Assembly: GCA_947589045.1 (NCBI GenBank)
Contig: CANQBQ010000006.1
Span: forward strand, 21,246-85,245
Direction: 5' to 3'
DNA length: 64,000 nt
From: an uncultured Clostridia bacterium
Lineage (GTDB): Bacteria > Bacillota > Clostridia > Monoglobales > Monoglobaceae
Each line of letters begins with the position of its first letter. Within the stretch, counting starts at the first letter, position 1. The notes under the pieces were generated by a model. The model saw nothing but the letters and a program-made list of their open reading frames with translations. It was not told where the DNA came from and did not search any database. Shown here in pieces: positions 34,436-42,761 of this stretch. The translations under genes were made by a program, and so were the position numbers.

Positions 34436-34950
34436 TGAATATTAAGACGAGTAAAAGGCTTACGATTATGGCGATGTTCACCGCGATAGGTCTGGTGCTT
34501 CAGCTCATTGAGAGTATGCTCCCGATTTTCACGTCTGTGCCGGGCGGCAAGCTGGGTCTGGCAAACATAGTGTCTATTATAAACATATCGTTTTTCGGCG
34601 GCGCGAACGCGCTTTTGATTGCGACGCTTCGCTCGTTTATAGGCAGTATGCTCTACGGCGGAGCTATGGCTGTGCCTTACAGTGTAAGCGGCGCGGTTTT
34701 GAGCACTATTGTAATGTGGCTTGCGAGAAAGTATGCGGGCGGCAGACTCAGCGGCGTCGGAGTGGGCGTTCTGGGGGCGGCCGCGCATAACACGGCGCAG
34801 ATTTTGACCGCGAGCATAATATTCGGGAACGGATATATATGGACGTATCTCCCCGTGCTTATAATAATAGGCACTCTTTCGGGCGCGGTAGTGGGCTTTG
34901 CGGCTGAGACGGTGCTTCGCAAAACTCCGATAACCAAGATTTTAAACTGA
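34435..34950 (+). CDS. Gx transporter family (HepPP_syn_1-like) membrane protein
   Basis: 171 aa with about five TM helices. N-terminal RLTIMAMFTAIGLVLQLIE, Gly-rich PGGKLGLANIVSIINI and AAAHNTAQIL motifs are typical of the group once called heptaprenyl diphosphate synthase component I, now seen as ECF S-component-like transporters. No ECF ATPase is nearby. Start ATG overlaps the upstream stop (TGATG). Confidence 0.82.
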   Translation: MNIKTSKRLTIMAMFTAIGLVLQLIESMLPIFTSVPGGKLGLANIVSIINISFFGGANALLIATLRSFIGSMLYGGAMAVPYSVSGAVLSTIVMWLARKYAGGRLSGVGVGVLGAAAHNTAQILTASIIFGNGYIWTYLPVLIIIGTLSGAVVGFAAETVLRKTPITKILN

Positions 34951-34967
34951 TTTCAGAGGCGGTAGGA

Positions 34968-35549
34968 TTGAGAAAAATAATTTTGGCGTCGGGCTCTCCG
35001 AGACGGCGTGAGCTTTTGACCGATTTGGGAATAAAATTTGAAATAATGGTCGATAATTCTTCGGAGGTAACTCCGAAGAATGTATCTCCCGACGAGGTGG
35101 TTATGACGCTTGCGAAAAATAAGCTGCGCAACGTCGCGAAAAACGCGCCGGGCGACAGGTTGATAATTGCGGCGGACACCGTGGTGGCGTGTGACGGACG
35201 TATCCTCGGCAAGCCGAAAGACGAGGCGCAGGCGTTTGAAATGCTGTCGGCTCTTAGCGGAAGGCGGCACAGCGTCTATACCGGCGTAGCCGTTGGAGAC
35301 AACAAAACGGGTAAAACCGTCTGCGAATTTGAAAAGACGGACGTGTTTTTCAGAAAACTTGAAGCTGATGAAATAAAGAGATATATCGCGACAGGCGAGC
35401 CTATGGATAAGGCGGGCGCGTACGGAATACAGAATTTGGGCGCGCTGTTTGTCGAGAGGATAGACGGAGACTATTTCAACGTGGTGGGTCTGCCGCTTTG
35501 CAGGCTCGGAAAAATTTTAAAGAATGAATTTGAACTAAAGATTGTTTAA
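34968..35549 (+). CDS. maf: Maf nucleoside triphosphate pyrophosphatase
   Basis: House-cleaning dTTP/UTP (or m7GTP) pyrophosphatase, implicated in septum control. 193 aa. N-terminal ILASGSPRRRELL, catalytic VVACDGRILGKP region, ALSGRRHSVYTGVAV and AGAYGIQ all present. TTG start at 34968 with AGGCGGTAGGA upstream. Directly precedes mreB as in Bacillus, but radC is not between them. Confidence 0.95.
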   Translation: MRKIILASGSPRRRELLTDLGIKFEIMVDNSSEVTPKNVSPDEVVMTLAKNKLRNVAKNAPGDRLIIAADTVVACDGRILGKPKDEAQAFEMLSALSGRRHSVYTGVAVGDNKTGKTVCEFEKTDVFFRKLEADEIKRYIATGEPMDKAGAYGIQNLGALFVERIDGDYFNVVGLPLCRLGKILKNEFELKIV

Positions 35550-35566
35550 CTTAGGAGGTTTTTTAT

Positions 35567-36574
35567 ATGGCAAGATGCCTTGGACTTGATTTGGGAACGA
35601 CTTCTACACTGATTTACAGCGAGGGTCAGGGGATAATTTTTAACGAGCCGTCGGTTATCGCGGTCAACAGTATGACGAACGCACCTTTGTCGTTCGGAAA
35701 CGAGGCGCGGGAGATGCTCGGCAGAACGCCCGAGAGCATCGAGGCGTTCAGCCCTCTCAAATACGGGGTTATAGCGAGCTTCGATATGACGGTCGCAATG
35801 CTTAAAAATTTTATCGGAAAGGTAGTTAAGTCGAGCTTTATAAAGCCGAAGGTCATAGTTACCATTCCGTCTAAGGCGACCGAGGTGGAAAAGCGCGCGG
35901 TCGTGGACGTTGTGCTGAAGGCGGGCGCGAAAGAGGTATGTATGATAGAGTCGCTTATGGCGGCGGCGATAGGAGCGGGCATCGAGGTGTCCGAGCCGAC
36001 GGGTTCTATGGTCGTAAATATCGGCGGCGGAATAACCGAGGTCGCGGTCATCTCTCTCGGCGGTATAGTTACCTCAAATTCGATTGAAACGGCGGGTAAC
36101 GAAATTGACAACGCCATAGTGCAGTACCTGAAAAAGAAGCACAACATTATGACGGGCGAGAGAACTGCCGAAGAAATAAAAATGACAATAGGCTCGGCTT
36201 ACGGTCCCAAAGATACGACTACAATGGAAATAAAGGGCAGAGATATGGTGTCGGGACTTCCGGTTATAAAGAGGATTTCGGCAGATGAGGTGAGAACCCC
36301 TATCTTCGAGTGTGCAAACCTTATTGTGGACGCGATAAAGGTCACTCTTGAGCAGACTCCCCCCGAGCTTTCGTCGGACATTATGACCAACGGAATTGTT
36401 TTGACGGGCGGCGGCGCGCTGCTGAAGGGCTTGGGCAGACTTATAAACGCCAGCACCGAAATACCCGTTTATATTGCGGAAAACCCGATTGAGTGCGTAG
36501 CGATAGGCGCAGGCTCCGCGCTTAATATAGCGGCGGTCAAGCGCGCCTCTATGATAACGAGAAAAAAGAGATAA
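35567..36574 (+). CDS. mreB: Rod-shape determining actin homologue MreB
   Basis: Membrane-associated actin-like filament guiding side-wall synthesis. 335 aa. ATP-binding phosphate 1 LGLDLGTTSTLIY, phosphate 2 VVNIGGGITEVAVI, adenosine motif VLTGGGALLKGLGRL. The start follows TTAGGAGG. First of mreBCD-mrdA. The presence of MreB, MreC, MreD and PBP2 indicates a rod-shaped cell. Confidence 0.96.
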   Translation: MARCLGLDLGTTSTLIYSEGQGIIFNEPSVIAVNSMTNAPLSFGNEAREMLGRTPESIEAFSPLKYGVIASFDMTVAMLKNFIGKVVKSSFIKPKVIVTIPSKATEVEKRAVVDVVLKAGAKEVCMIESLMAAAIGAGIEVSEPTGSMVVNIGGGITEVAVISLGGIVTSNSIETAGNEIDNAIVQYLKKKHNIMTGERTAEEIKMTIGSAYGPKDTTTMEIKGRDMVSGLPVIKRISADEVRTPIFECANLIVDAIKVTLEQTPPELSSDIMTNGIVLTGGGALLKGLGRLINASTEIPVYIAENPIECVAIGAGSALNIAAVKRASMITRKKR

Positions 36575-36590
36575 AGGAGCGTCGGTTTAG

Positions 36591-37442
36591 TTGAGGCGTT
36601 TTTTCAAAAATAAAATCGCGGTCATGATTTCGGCTTTGACTCTGATAATTATTGTGCTTGCCGTAATTTTAAATTCCGCCGCGCCGAACGCGCCGTTCGT
36701 TCAAAATTCGGTCGGAGTCATCATAACTCCGGTACAGCATTTGTTTTCGGGAGCGAAAAACGGCATACAGTCATTCTTTTCAAGGTTTGGTGACGCGGCG
36801 GCTCTCAGCGAGGAAAATCAGGCTTTAAATTCCGAAATTGCCTCTTTGAGAAACGAGATACGCGAGCTTCAGAGCGTTGAGGACGAGAACACCGGGCTTC
36901 GCAAAATGCTCGGTCTTAAAGAGGCAAACCCCGAGCTTGAGCTTGAGGGCGCGAACCTTATCGCGACAGACCCGACAAACTGGTACAGCACTTTTACGAT
37001 AGACAAGGGCTCGAAGGACGGGATAAGCGTAAATCAGGCTGTTATAAACTCGGACAAGTACCTCGTCGGACGTATATATGAGGTCGGCACAACCTGGTCG
37101 AGAGTGATAACGCTTTCGGACCCCGAACATTCGGCGGGATGTATCATTTCGCGCTCGCGCGACCCGGGCGTCGCGGAGTGCGACAGCGAGCTGGCGTCGC
37201 AGAGGAAGTGCAGAATATCGTATCTCGCGCAGGACGCGGACGTAATAGTCGGCGACTATGTTGAAACGTCGGGCATAGGCGGCATATATCCTGCCGGACT
37301 TCAACTCGGCAAAATCGTTGAAATACACGAGGAAACGCCGAGTATGTCAAAGTATGCTATTATGGAGATTTCGGCGGACATAGACCATTTGACTCAGGTG
37401 TTCGTGGTTAAAAATAACCCGAGCTCTCTGCCCGACGAATAA
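36591..37442 (+). CDS. mreC: Rod-shape determining protein MreC
   Basis: Bitopic elongasome scaffold. 283 aa: TM helix at residues 11-29 (MISALTLIIIVLAVILNS), coiled coil 66-105 (LSEENQALNSEIASLRNEIR region), then two beta-barrel domains with IDKGSKDGISVNQAV and EPSAGCIIS-like SAGCIISRSRDPG. TTG start at 36591 with AAAGGAGCG upstream. Confidence 0.94.
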   Translation: MRRFFKNKIAVMISALTLIIIVLAVILNSAAPNAPFVQNSVGVIITPVQHLFSGAKNGIQSFFSRFGDAAALSEENQALNSEIASLRNEIRELQSVEDENTGLRKMLGLKEANPELELEGANLIATDPTNWYSTFTIDKGSKDGISVNQAVINSDKYLVGRIYEVGTTWSRVITLSDPEHSAGCIISRSRDPGVAECDSELASQRKCRISYLAQDADVIVGDYVETSGIGGIYPAGLQLGKIVEIHEETPSMSKYAIMEISADIDHLTQVFVVKNNPSSLPDE

Positions 37443-37478
37443 TTCGGAAAAAGATTATGAAAAACGGAGGTAAATCCC

Positions 37479-37985
37479 GTGATTATACCGTTTTACGGCG
37501 TTTGGCTTTTGATTATAACAGCCGTTCAGTCCACGCTTTTAAAAGGTATTGAAATACTTTCGGTAAAACCGAATTTGTTTTTGATATTCACGCTTATGAC
37601 GGCGCTGCTTCGCGGGCGCAAAGAGGGTATGGTCGCGGGCGCGCTGTTCGGACTGTTTCTCGACATTTCGGCGGGACGTCTCATAGGCGCATACGGAATA
37701 CTGTATCTTTATATGGGTTTTGCGGTCGGCATTATATCGGAGCGTTTTATAAGCCGGGCGCATTTTGCCTTTTCGCTTATACTCACGTTTATATTTACGG
37801 TTTTGACCGAGTTCGTATATTTTCTGCTGACGCTGACCGTTTTAAACGGCGCGGATATGGGATATTCGCTGCTTCATATAATACTTCCCGCGGCGGTTTA
37901 TAATACGGTTGCGGCGGCGGTTGTGTATTTTGCGGTTTTGAAGTCGCTTAAGTTTATAGGCGGTGTCAAGATAGACGAGTATTAG
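37479..37985 (+). CDS. mreD: Rod-shape determining protein MreD
   Basis: Integral membrane elongasome component, 168 aa with five to six TM helices. N-terminal TAVQSTLLKGIEILSVKPNL and GLFLDISAGRLIGAYGILY are characteristic. GTG start at 37479 eight bases after GGAGG. Confidence 0.92.
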   Translation: MIIPFYGVWLLIITAVQSTLLKGIEILSVKPNLFLIFTLMTALLRGRKEGMVAGALFGLFLDISAGRLIGAYGILYLYMGFAVGIISERFISRAHFAFSLILTFIFTVLTEFVYFLLTLTVLNGADMGYSLLHIILPAAVYNTVAAAVVYFAVLKSLKFIGGVKIDEY

Positions 37986-38009
37986 ACTTTGATTTAAGGG
38001 TGATTTTCT

Positions 38010-40049
38010 TTGAGGCGTGATAACAGCTCTCTTAAATATATAATTTCATATATCGTAATCGGGATATTCGCGATTTTTTGCGTTTGCAGGCTTATAAATC
38101 TGCAAATCGTCAAAGGAAACGATTACCGCGAGCAGGCGGAAAGCCGCCTTGTCAGAACCTATGCCGTCAAAGCGCCCAGAGGAGAGTTCCTCGACAGATA
38201 CGGCCGTCCGCTCATTTCAAACAGAATGGGCTTTTATATCCAGTGCTCAAAGACTTCGGCTTCAAACGATGAGCTGAACCGCACCATACTGCGGCTTATC
38301 AATATCGTGAGCGAGGAAAACGGAGAATATATCCGCGAGCTTCCGATAGAGGGCTATCCGTATGAGTTCAATTTTACCGATGATTCGAGCGAGAGCAGGG
38401 ACGCCAAGATAGGCAAGTGGAAATCCGAAAATAAGTTTGACGGCAACGCGAGCGCGAGCGATGTTATGGATGAGCTTAAAGAAAGATATGAAATTTCGGA
38501 CGATTACACGGAGCAGGAGCAGGGCGACATAGCGGCTGTTCGCTACTCCATGGAGCAAAAGAGCTTTAACGCCAACAATCCTTACACATTTGCGAGCGAC
38601 GTAAGTATGAACGTGGTCCAAAAGGTAAAGGAGCAGAGCAATTCGCTCGTCGGCGTGAATATAGAGGTCGAGCCTATAAGAAGCTACGACTGCGGAAGTC
38701 TTGCAGCGCATATACTCGGCAGAACCGACGTTATATACAAAGAGGAGTACGAGGAGCTTAAAGAGGAAGGCTACGGAATGAACGACCTTATCGGCAAGGA
38801 CGGTCTTGAGAAGGTCTTGGAAAAGTATCTCAAAGGCACCGACGGATATAAGAGCGTCGAGCAGACAAAGAGAGGTAATGTTTCTTCGGTACTCGGAAGC
38901 CGCGATGCAATTCCGGGCAATTATGCGGTGCTGACGCTGGACAAGGAGCTTCAGAAAACCACCGAGGAGTCGCTGGCGAAAAGGCTCGGCGAGGCACGGA
39001 GCTCGCTCGGCGCGGAGGCGTACAGCGGCGCGGCGGTGGCGATTGAAATTTCGAGCGGCGACATACTCGCCTGCGCCACCTATCCGACCTACAACCCCGA
39101 GGAGTACACCGAAAAGTACAACGATTTGTTAAATGACCCCACAAAGCCGCTGTTTAACAGAGCCTTGGACGGTATTTTCACGCCCGGCTCGACATTTAAG
39201 CCGCTTGTGGCGACGGCGGCTCTTGAGGAGGGCGTCATAACTCCCGAAACGCGTATTTACGACAACGGAATTTATATGTATTACGCACCGTCCTATACAC
39301 CGACCTGTCTGGCGTATAAGAGCGGGTATTCACACGGAAATATAAATGTTTCGCAGGCTATCGCGGTGTCCTGCAACTACTTTTTCTATGATATAGGACG
39401 AAGGACGACCATTGAAACCATCAACAAGTATGCGGACTATTTCGGCTTGGGCAAGGCGACCGGCGTGGAACTTCACGAAAATGAGGGAATAGTCGCGGGA
39501 CCGGAATACCGAAAACAGCACAATATGGAATGGCAGCCCGGCGACACAATCCAGGCGGCGATAGGTCAGTCGGACAATATGTACACGCCGCTTCAGCTCG
39601 CGAATTACATCGCCGCGTTTTTAAATCACGGAACGCGCTACAAGCTCCACTTTGTAAAAGAGGTTCGCGACTATGAAACGGGCGACGCGGTGTTTAAAAA
39701 CTCGCCTCTCGCGGAGTCCGAGACCGAAATCAGCGACTCCACGTTTGAGGCGGTCAAAAAGGGGATGCTCGGCGTTACGGAGGACGGTACCGCGAGGAAC
39801 GTCTTTGCGGATTTCCCCGTGGAGGTCGGCGGAAAGACGGGTACCGCCGAGGTCGGAACAGGCTCGGACAACGTGCTGTTCGTGGGCTTTGCTCCGTATG
39901 ACAACCCGCAGATAGCGGTTGCGGTCGTGCTGGAGCACGGAAAGTCAAGCTCGTATGCGTCCGCCGTTGCGAGAGATATTTTTGAAAAATATCTTGAACT
40001 TGACGAGGTGGAGGACGATGTTCGACCGTTTAACAAGCTGCTGCCTTGA
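38010..40049 (+). CDS. mrdA: Penicillin-binding protein 2 (elongasome transpeptidase)
   Basis: Class B PBP cross-linking peptidoglycan in the side wall. 679 aa. TM anchor residues 8-29, pedestal with RGEFLDRYGRPL, transpeptidase domain with catalytic Ser394 and Lys397 in GSTFK, Ser454-x-Asn456 in VSCNYFF, and Lys609-Thr-Gly. TTG start at 38010 after AAGGGTGAT. Closes the mre run; a new promoter follows for minD. Confidence 0.96.
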   Translation: MRRDNSSLKYIISYIVIGIFAIFCVCRLINLQIVKGNDYREQAESRLVRTYAVKAPRGEFLDRYGRPLISNRMGFYIQCSKTSASNDELNRTILRLINIVSEENGEYIRELPIEGYPYEFNFTDDSSESRDAKIGKWKSENKFDGNASASDVMDELKERYEISDDYTEQEQGDIAAVRYSMEQKSFNANNPYTFASDVSMNVVQKVKEQSNSLVGVNIEVEPIRSYDCGSLAAHILGRTDVIYKEEYEELKEEGYGMNDLIGKDGLEKVLEKYLKGTDGYKSVEQTKRGNVSSVLGSRDAIPGNYAVLTLDKELQKTTEESLAKRLGEARSSLGAEAYSGAAVAIEISSGDILACATYPTYNPEEYTEKYNDLLNDPTKPLFNRALDGIFTPGSTFKPLVATAALEEGVITPETRIYDNGIYMYYAPSYTPTCLAYKSGYSHGNINVSQAIAVSCNYFFYDIGRRTTIETINKYADYFGLGKATGVELHENEGIVAGPEYRKQHNMEWQPGDTIQAAIGQSDNMYTPLQLANYIAAFLNHGTRYKLHFVKEVRDYETGDAVFKNSPLAESETEISDSTFEAVKKGMLGVTEDGTARNVFADFPVEVGGKTGTAEVGTGSDNVLFVGFAPYDNPQIAVAVVLEHGKSSSYASAVARDIFEKYLELDEVEDDVRPFNKLLP

Positions 40050-40088
40050 TTTTGCGGGATTTTTTTATACAAACTGTATAAAAATTGT

Positions 40089-40117
40089 TTGACTTTGACA
40101 CTTTCTTATGGTATATT
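40089..40117 (+). promoter_or_regulatory. Sigma-A promoter of minD-mgsA
   Basis: TTGACT (40089-40094), 17-bp spacer, TATATT (40112-40117). A nearby TTGACA at 40095 has no matching -10. Confidence 0.6.
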
Positions 40118-40146
40118 TTAAGTAGATGAATGTGGGAGTTGTGATA

Positions 40147-40938
40147 ATGGCTCAGGTAATTGTTTTCACATCAGGTAAAGGCGGGGTCGGAAAGACCACT
40201 CTTTGCGCGAATGTCGGTTTTTGCCTTGCTTCTCTCGGAAAACGGGTTTTGCTGGTGGATACGGACACGGGTCTCAGGGATTTGGACGTATTGCTCGGCG
40301 TCGGAGATAAGGTGGTATATGACATTTGCGATGTGATATATGACAAGTGCGAGCCTTCGGAGGCTCTTGTGAGCTATGGAGGAGCGACCTCGGATGTAGG
40401 GCTGTTCCTGATTTCGGCTTCTCAGACAAAGACGCAGGAGGATATTCCCGACGACGGTATAAAGCGGGTCTGCGCCCTGTTTTCGGATAAATTCGACTAT
40501 ATATTGCTCGACTGCCCCGCAGGTATCGAGCGAGGCTTTAAGAATGTTATTACGGCGGCGGATATAGTCATAATAGTTGCCACGCCCGACATAGTTTCGA
40601 TAAGGGACGCCGAGAAAGCGGTGTATGAAGCGGAACGCCTGAGCGACGCGGCTTGTTATCTTGCGATAAACAAATTTTCGCCGTCTTTGGCAAAAGAGGG
40701 AGCCGCCGCAAGTATAGAAAACGTGGTCGATTTTCTGAACATCGACCTGATTGGCGTTGTCCCGAGCGACGATGAGGTTATAGCCTGCAACAACAAGGGT
40801 TATCCGTTTGCGTCAAAGAAAGATTGCTTTGCCGCAAAAGGGGTTGAAAATTTAAGCAGGAGAATTACGGGCGAGACGGTTCAGCTTATGGACTTTGAGA
40901 AAAAACGCGGTTTTTTGAAAAAATTGTTCGGTAAATAA
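40147..40938 (+). CDS. minD: Septum-site determining ATPase MinD
   Basis: Membrane-binding ParA-family ATPase that normally recruits MinC to block polar division. 263 aa. Deviant Walker A GKGGVGKTT at residues 10-18, Walker A' region LVDTDTGLRDLDVLLG, Walker B YILLDCPAG, and a C-terminal amphipathic helix (KKRGFLKKLFGK) that distinguishes MinD from chromosome-partition ParA. ATG 40147 is preferred to 40126. Neither minC nor minE is adjacent, unlike the usual minCDE or minCD order. Confidence 0.92.
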   Translation: MAQVIVFTSGKGGVGKTTLCANVGFCLASLGKRVLLVDTDTGLRDLDVLLGVGDKVVYDICDVIYDKCEPSEALVSYGGATSDVGLFLISASQTKTQEDIPDDGIKRVCALFSDKFDYILLDCPAGIERGFKNVITAADIVIIVATPDIVSIRDAEKAVYEAERLSDAACYLAINKFSPSLAKEGAAASIENVVDFLNIDLIGVVPSDDEVIACNNKGYPFASKKDCFAAKGVENLSRRITGETVQLMDFEKKRGFLKKLFGK

Positions 40939-40992
40939 AAATAAAATAGAAATATATGACATAATTTTGTTAGACAGGGAGATGAAAAAAGC

Positions 40993-41397
40993 ATGAACAT
41001 CGCGTTGATAGCACATGACAAGAAAAAAGAATTGATGGTTGATTTTTGTATAGCGTACAGCGGAATTTTGAAAAAGCATAAGCTGTGCGCGACGGGTACG
41101 ACGGGAAAGCTCGTCGCCGATGCGACGGGTCTTGATATTGATATGTTTTTGGCGGGTTCGCAAGGCGGCGACCAGCAAATAGGGGCGCGCATAGCGTACA
41201 ACGAGATTGATTTGCTGCTGTTTTTCAGAGACCCTCTGACACCGCAGACATATGAACCGTCGATATCCTCGCTGTTCAGACTGTGCGACATACATAATAT
41301 ACCGCTCGCTACCAATTTGGCAACCGCGGAGGTTATGATAAAGGGACTGGAGCGCGGCGATATTGACTGGCGCGACATAGTAAATCCCAAGAAATAG
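40993..41397 (+). CDS. mgsA: Methylglyoxal synthase
   Basis: DHAP to methylglyoxal + phosphate, an overflow route of lower glycolysis. 134 aa. N-terminal [19 protein letters not shown] phosphate site and catalytic Asp60 in [11 protein letters not shown]. Follows minD by 54 bp; ends two bases from the convergent spoIVFB gene, with no terminator between. Confidence 0.96.
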   Translation: MNIALIAHDKKKELMVDFCIAYSGILKKHKLCATGTTGKLVADATGLDIDMFLAGSQGGDQQIGARIAYNEIDLLLFFRDPLTPQTYEPSISSLFRLCDIHNIPLATNLATAEVMIKGLERGDIDWRDIVNPKK

Positions 41398-41399
41398 CT

Positions 41400-42287
41400 C
41401 TAAACCTCATCCATTGTAATTAAAACGCCCTTTTCCACAAGGGCGTTTATTATTTCGCTCTCGGTCACGGCTTTTTTGATTTTTGTGCTTTCGTCCATAA
41501 CCACAGCCACATAATATCGGCTGAAGTTTATTTTTTTCAGTATGAGCCTCGCGGGAGTTTTGCCTCGCACCGCGACCGACGTTATATTTACCGCCTTGCC
41601 GTCTATTTTGCTTTCGGAGGATATAAACTCCTTTACCGCCGCCGCATTTATCGCGCGGTGCTCGTAGGAGAGGTTGCCGAGCATAAATACTCCTATTAAA
41701 ATAAGAGAAAAGTTGAAGTCGGACGTGAGCAGAAGAAATACCGCCGCGCCCAAAATCAGGAAAATCAGAACGCGGCTCAGCTTCAGCGAGGTGTTGTACG
41801 CCCGCACCGTGCCGCAGAATTTTGAAAGCGAGGCTTTGAAAATTCTGCCGCCGTCGAGAGGCAGGGCGGGAATTAAATTTACGGCGCACAGAGCGGCGTT
41901 GATTTCGGCGGCGTACCTGAGATGTTCCGCCGCGCCCGCAAAGTAAAAGCATCTCTGCACCGCAAAGATTGCCGCCGCGGCGGTCAGGCTGAACGCGGGT
42001 CCCGCGGACGCAATCAGAATTTCGCTTGTCGGATTTTTGATTATGCTGTCGGACAGCTTCGCGCTTATGCCGAACGGCATAACCTCGACGCGCGATACCG
42101 TAACGCCGAGCCGCTTCGCCGTCAGTATGTGCGCGGCTTCGTGGAGCGCAGCGGATATGTACGACACGGCAAAAATCTCAAGAAATCCGTATATGTATGA
42201 ACAGACGAGCAGGGCGGGAAAGCCTATGCTTATTTTAAGGTGCCTGCCGAGCCTTATGTATAATATTTTATTCAAAGCTGCCCGCAT
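41400..42287 (-). CDS. spoIVFB: M50 intramembrane metalloprotease, SpoIVFB-like
   Basis: Site-2-type protease which in spore formers activates pro-sigma-K in the mother cell. 295 aa with about six TM helices. Zinc motif HEAAH at residues 49-53, third ligand Asp145 in IPALPLDGGR, and a C-terminal CBS-like region (about 215-295). The longer open frame upstream is rejected: ATG 42287 has AGAGG six bases before it. It overlaps the upstream gene by 20 bp. The pair lies inverted relative to the rest of the mre-rplU locus. Confidence 0.88.
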   Translation of the reverse strand: MRAALNKILYIRLGRHLKISIGFPALLVCSYIYGFLEIFAVSYISAALHEAAHILTAKRLGVTVSRVEVMPFGISAKLSDSIIKNPTSEILIASAGPAFSLTAAAAIFAVQRCFYFAGAAEHLRYAAEINAALCAVNLIPALPLDGGRIFKASLSKFCGTVRAYNTSLKLSRVLIFLILGAAVFLLLTSDFNFSLILIGVFMLGNLSYEHRAINAAAVKEFISSESKIDGKAVNITSVAVRGKTPARLILKKINFSRYYVAVVMDESTKIKKAVTESEIINALVEKGVLITMDEV

Positions 42288-42630
42288 TTTCATCCTCTGT
42301 CGATACGGCTTGTGTTTCGTCCTGCTCGTTTTGTTCGTTTTGTGCGTTTTCATCGGCATTTTGTCCGCTCTTTCCGAAAAACGCGCTTATGCCGTCCACC
42401 GCCCACTCGATGTCGGGCTTATAGGTTATCGCGCTTTTAACGTATTTCGCCGCGCTCTGCGCCGCCGGGTTTGCGGAGGAGGAAACGGCGACTGCCGCCG
42501 CGAGTATTGCCGCCGACCACAGCGTCTGCCTGAAAAGTCCCGCCAAAAATCCCCTGCGTGCGCTTTTGCCTCCGCCGACATACTTTGACTTTGCCGACGT
42601 CCTTCTGTATTTTCCGCGATATTCCTCCAT
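42268..42630 (-). CDS. SpoIVFA-like membrane protein lacking the M23/LytM domain
   Basis: 120 aa. Basic N-terminus (RGKYRRTSAKSKYVGGGKSARR), one TM helix (residues 42-58, LWSAAILAAAVAVSSS), a segment YKPDIEWAVDGISAFFG resembling the region after the TM in clostridial SpoIVFA/M23 proteins, then an acidic low-complexity tail. Its position directly before spoIVFB is that of spoIVFA, which normally carries a LytM-like domain of over 100 residues; none is present here. ATG 42630 follows a GGGGG site. Assignment rests mainly on synteny. Confidence 0.6.
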   Translation of the reverse strand: MEEYRGKYRRTSAKSKYVGGGKSARRGFLAGLFRQTLWSAAILAAAVAVSSSANPAAQSAAKYVKSAITYKPDIEWAVDGISAFFGKSGQNADENAQNEQNEQDETQAVSTEDENAGSFE

Positions 42631-42700
42631 TTTTGAAGCCCCCTTTTTTACCGAATACAGCCGTATATTTAAGTTTATTTGAGAGTTGTCCGTTTTATGC

Positions 42701-42729
42701 TTGAAAAATTTGCGGTTTTGGTTTATTAT
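42701..42729 (+). promoter_or_regulatory. Sigma-A promoter of the radical SAM pair
   Basis: TTGAAA (42701-42706), 17-bp spacer, TATTAT (42724-42729), in the 131-bp divergent region with spoIVFA-like. Confidence 0.68.
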
Positions 42730-42761
42730 AGTGGCACGGAACAAAATTTCGGAGGAATAAT

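Noticed and set aside
40095..40119. Alternative minD promoter using TTGACA at 40095
   Set aside because: No -10-like hexamer occurs at 16-18 bp; the overlapping TTGACT at 40089 has one at exactly 17 bp.
40126..40146. Upstream ATG as the minD start
   Set aside because: It would add seven residues before the conserved MAQVIVFTSGKGG start and lacks a ribosome-binding site at the right spacing.
42294..42359. N-terminal extension of spoIVFB
   Set aside because: The extra Lys/Thr/Arg-rich residues lie inside the upstream gene in another frame, and ATG 42287 has the ribosome-binding site.
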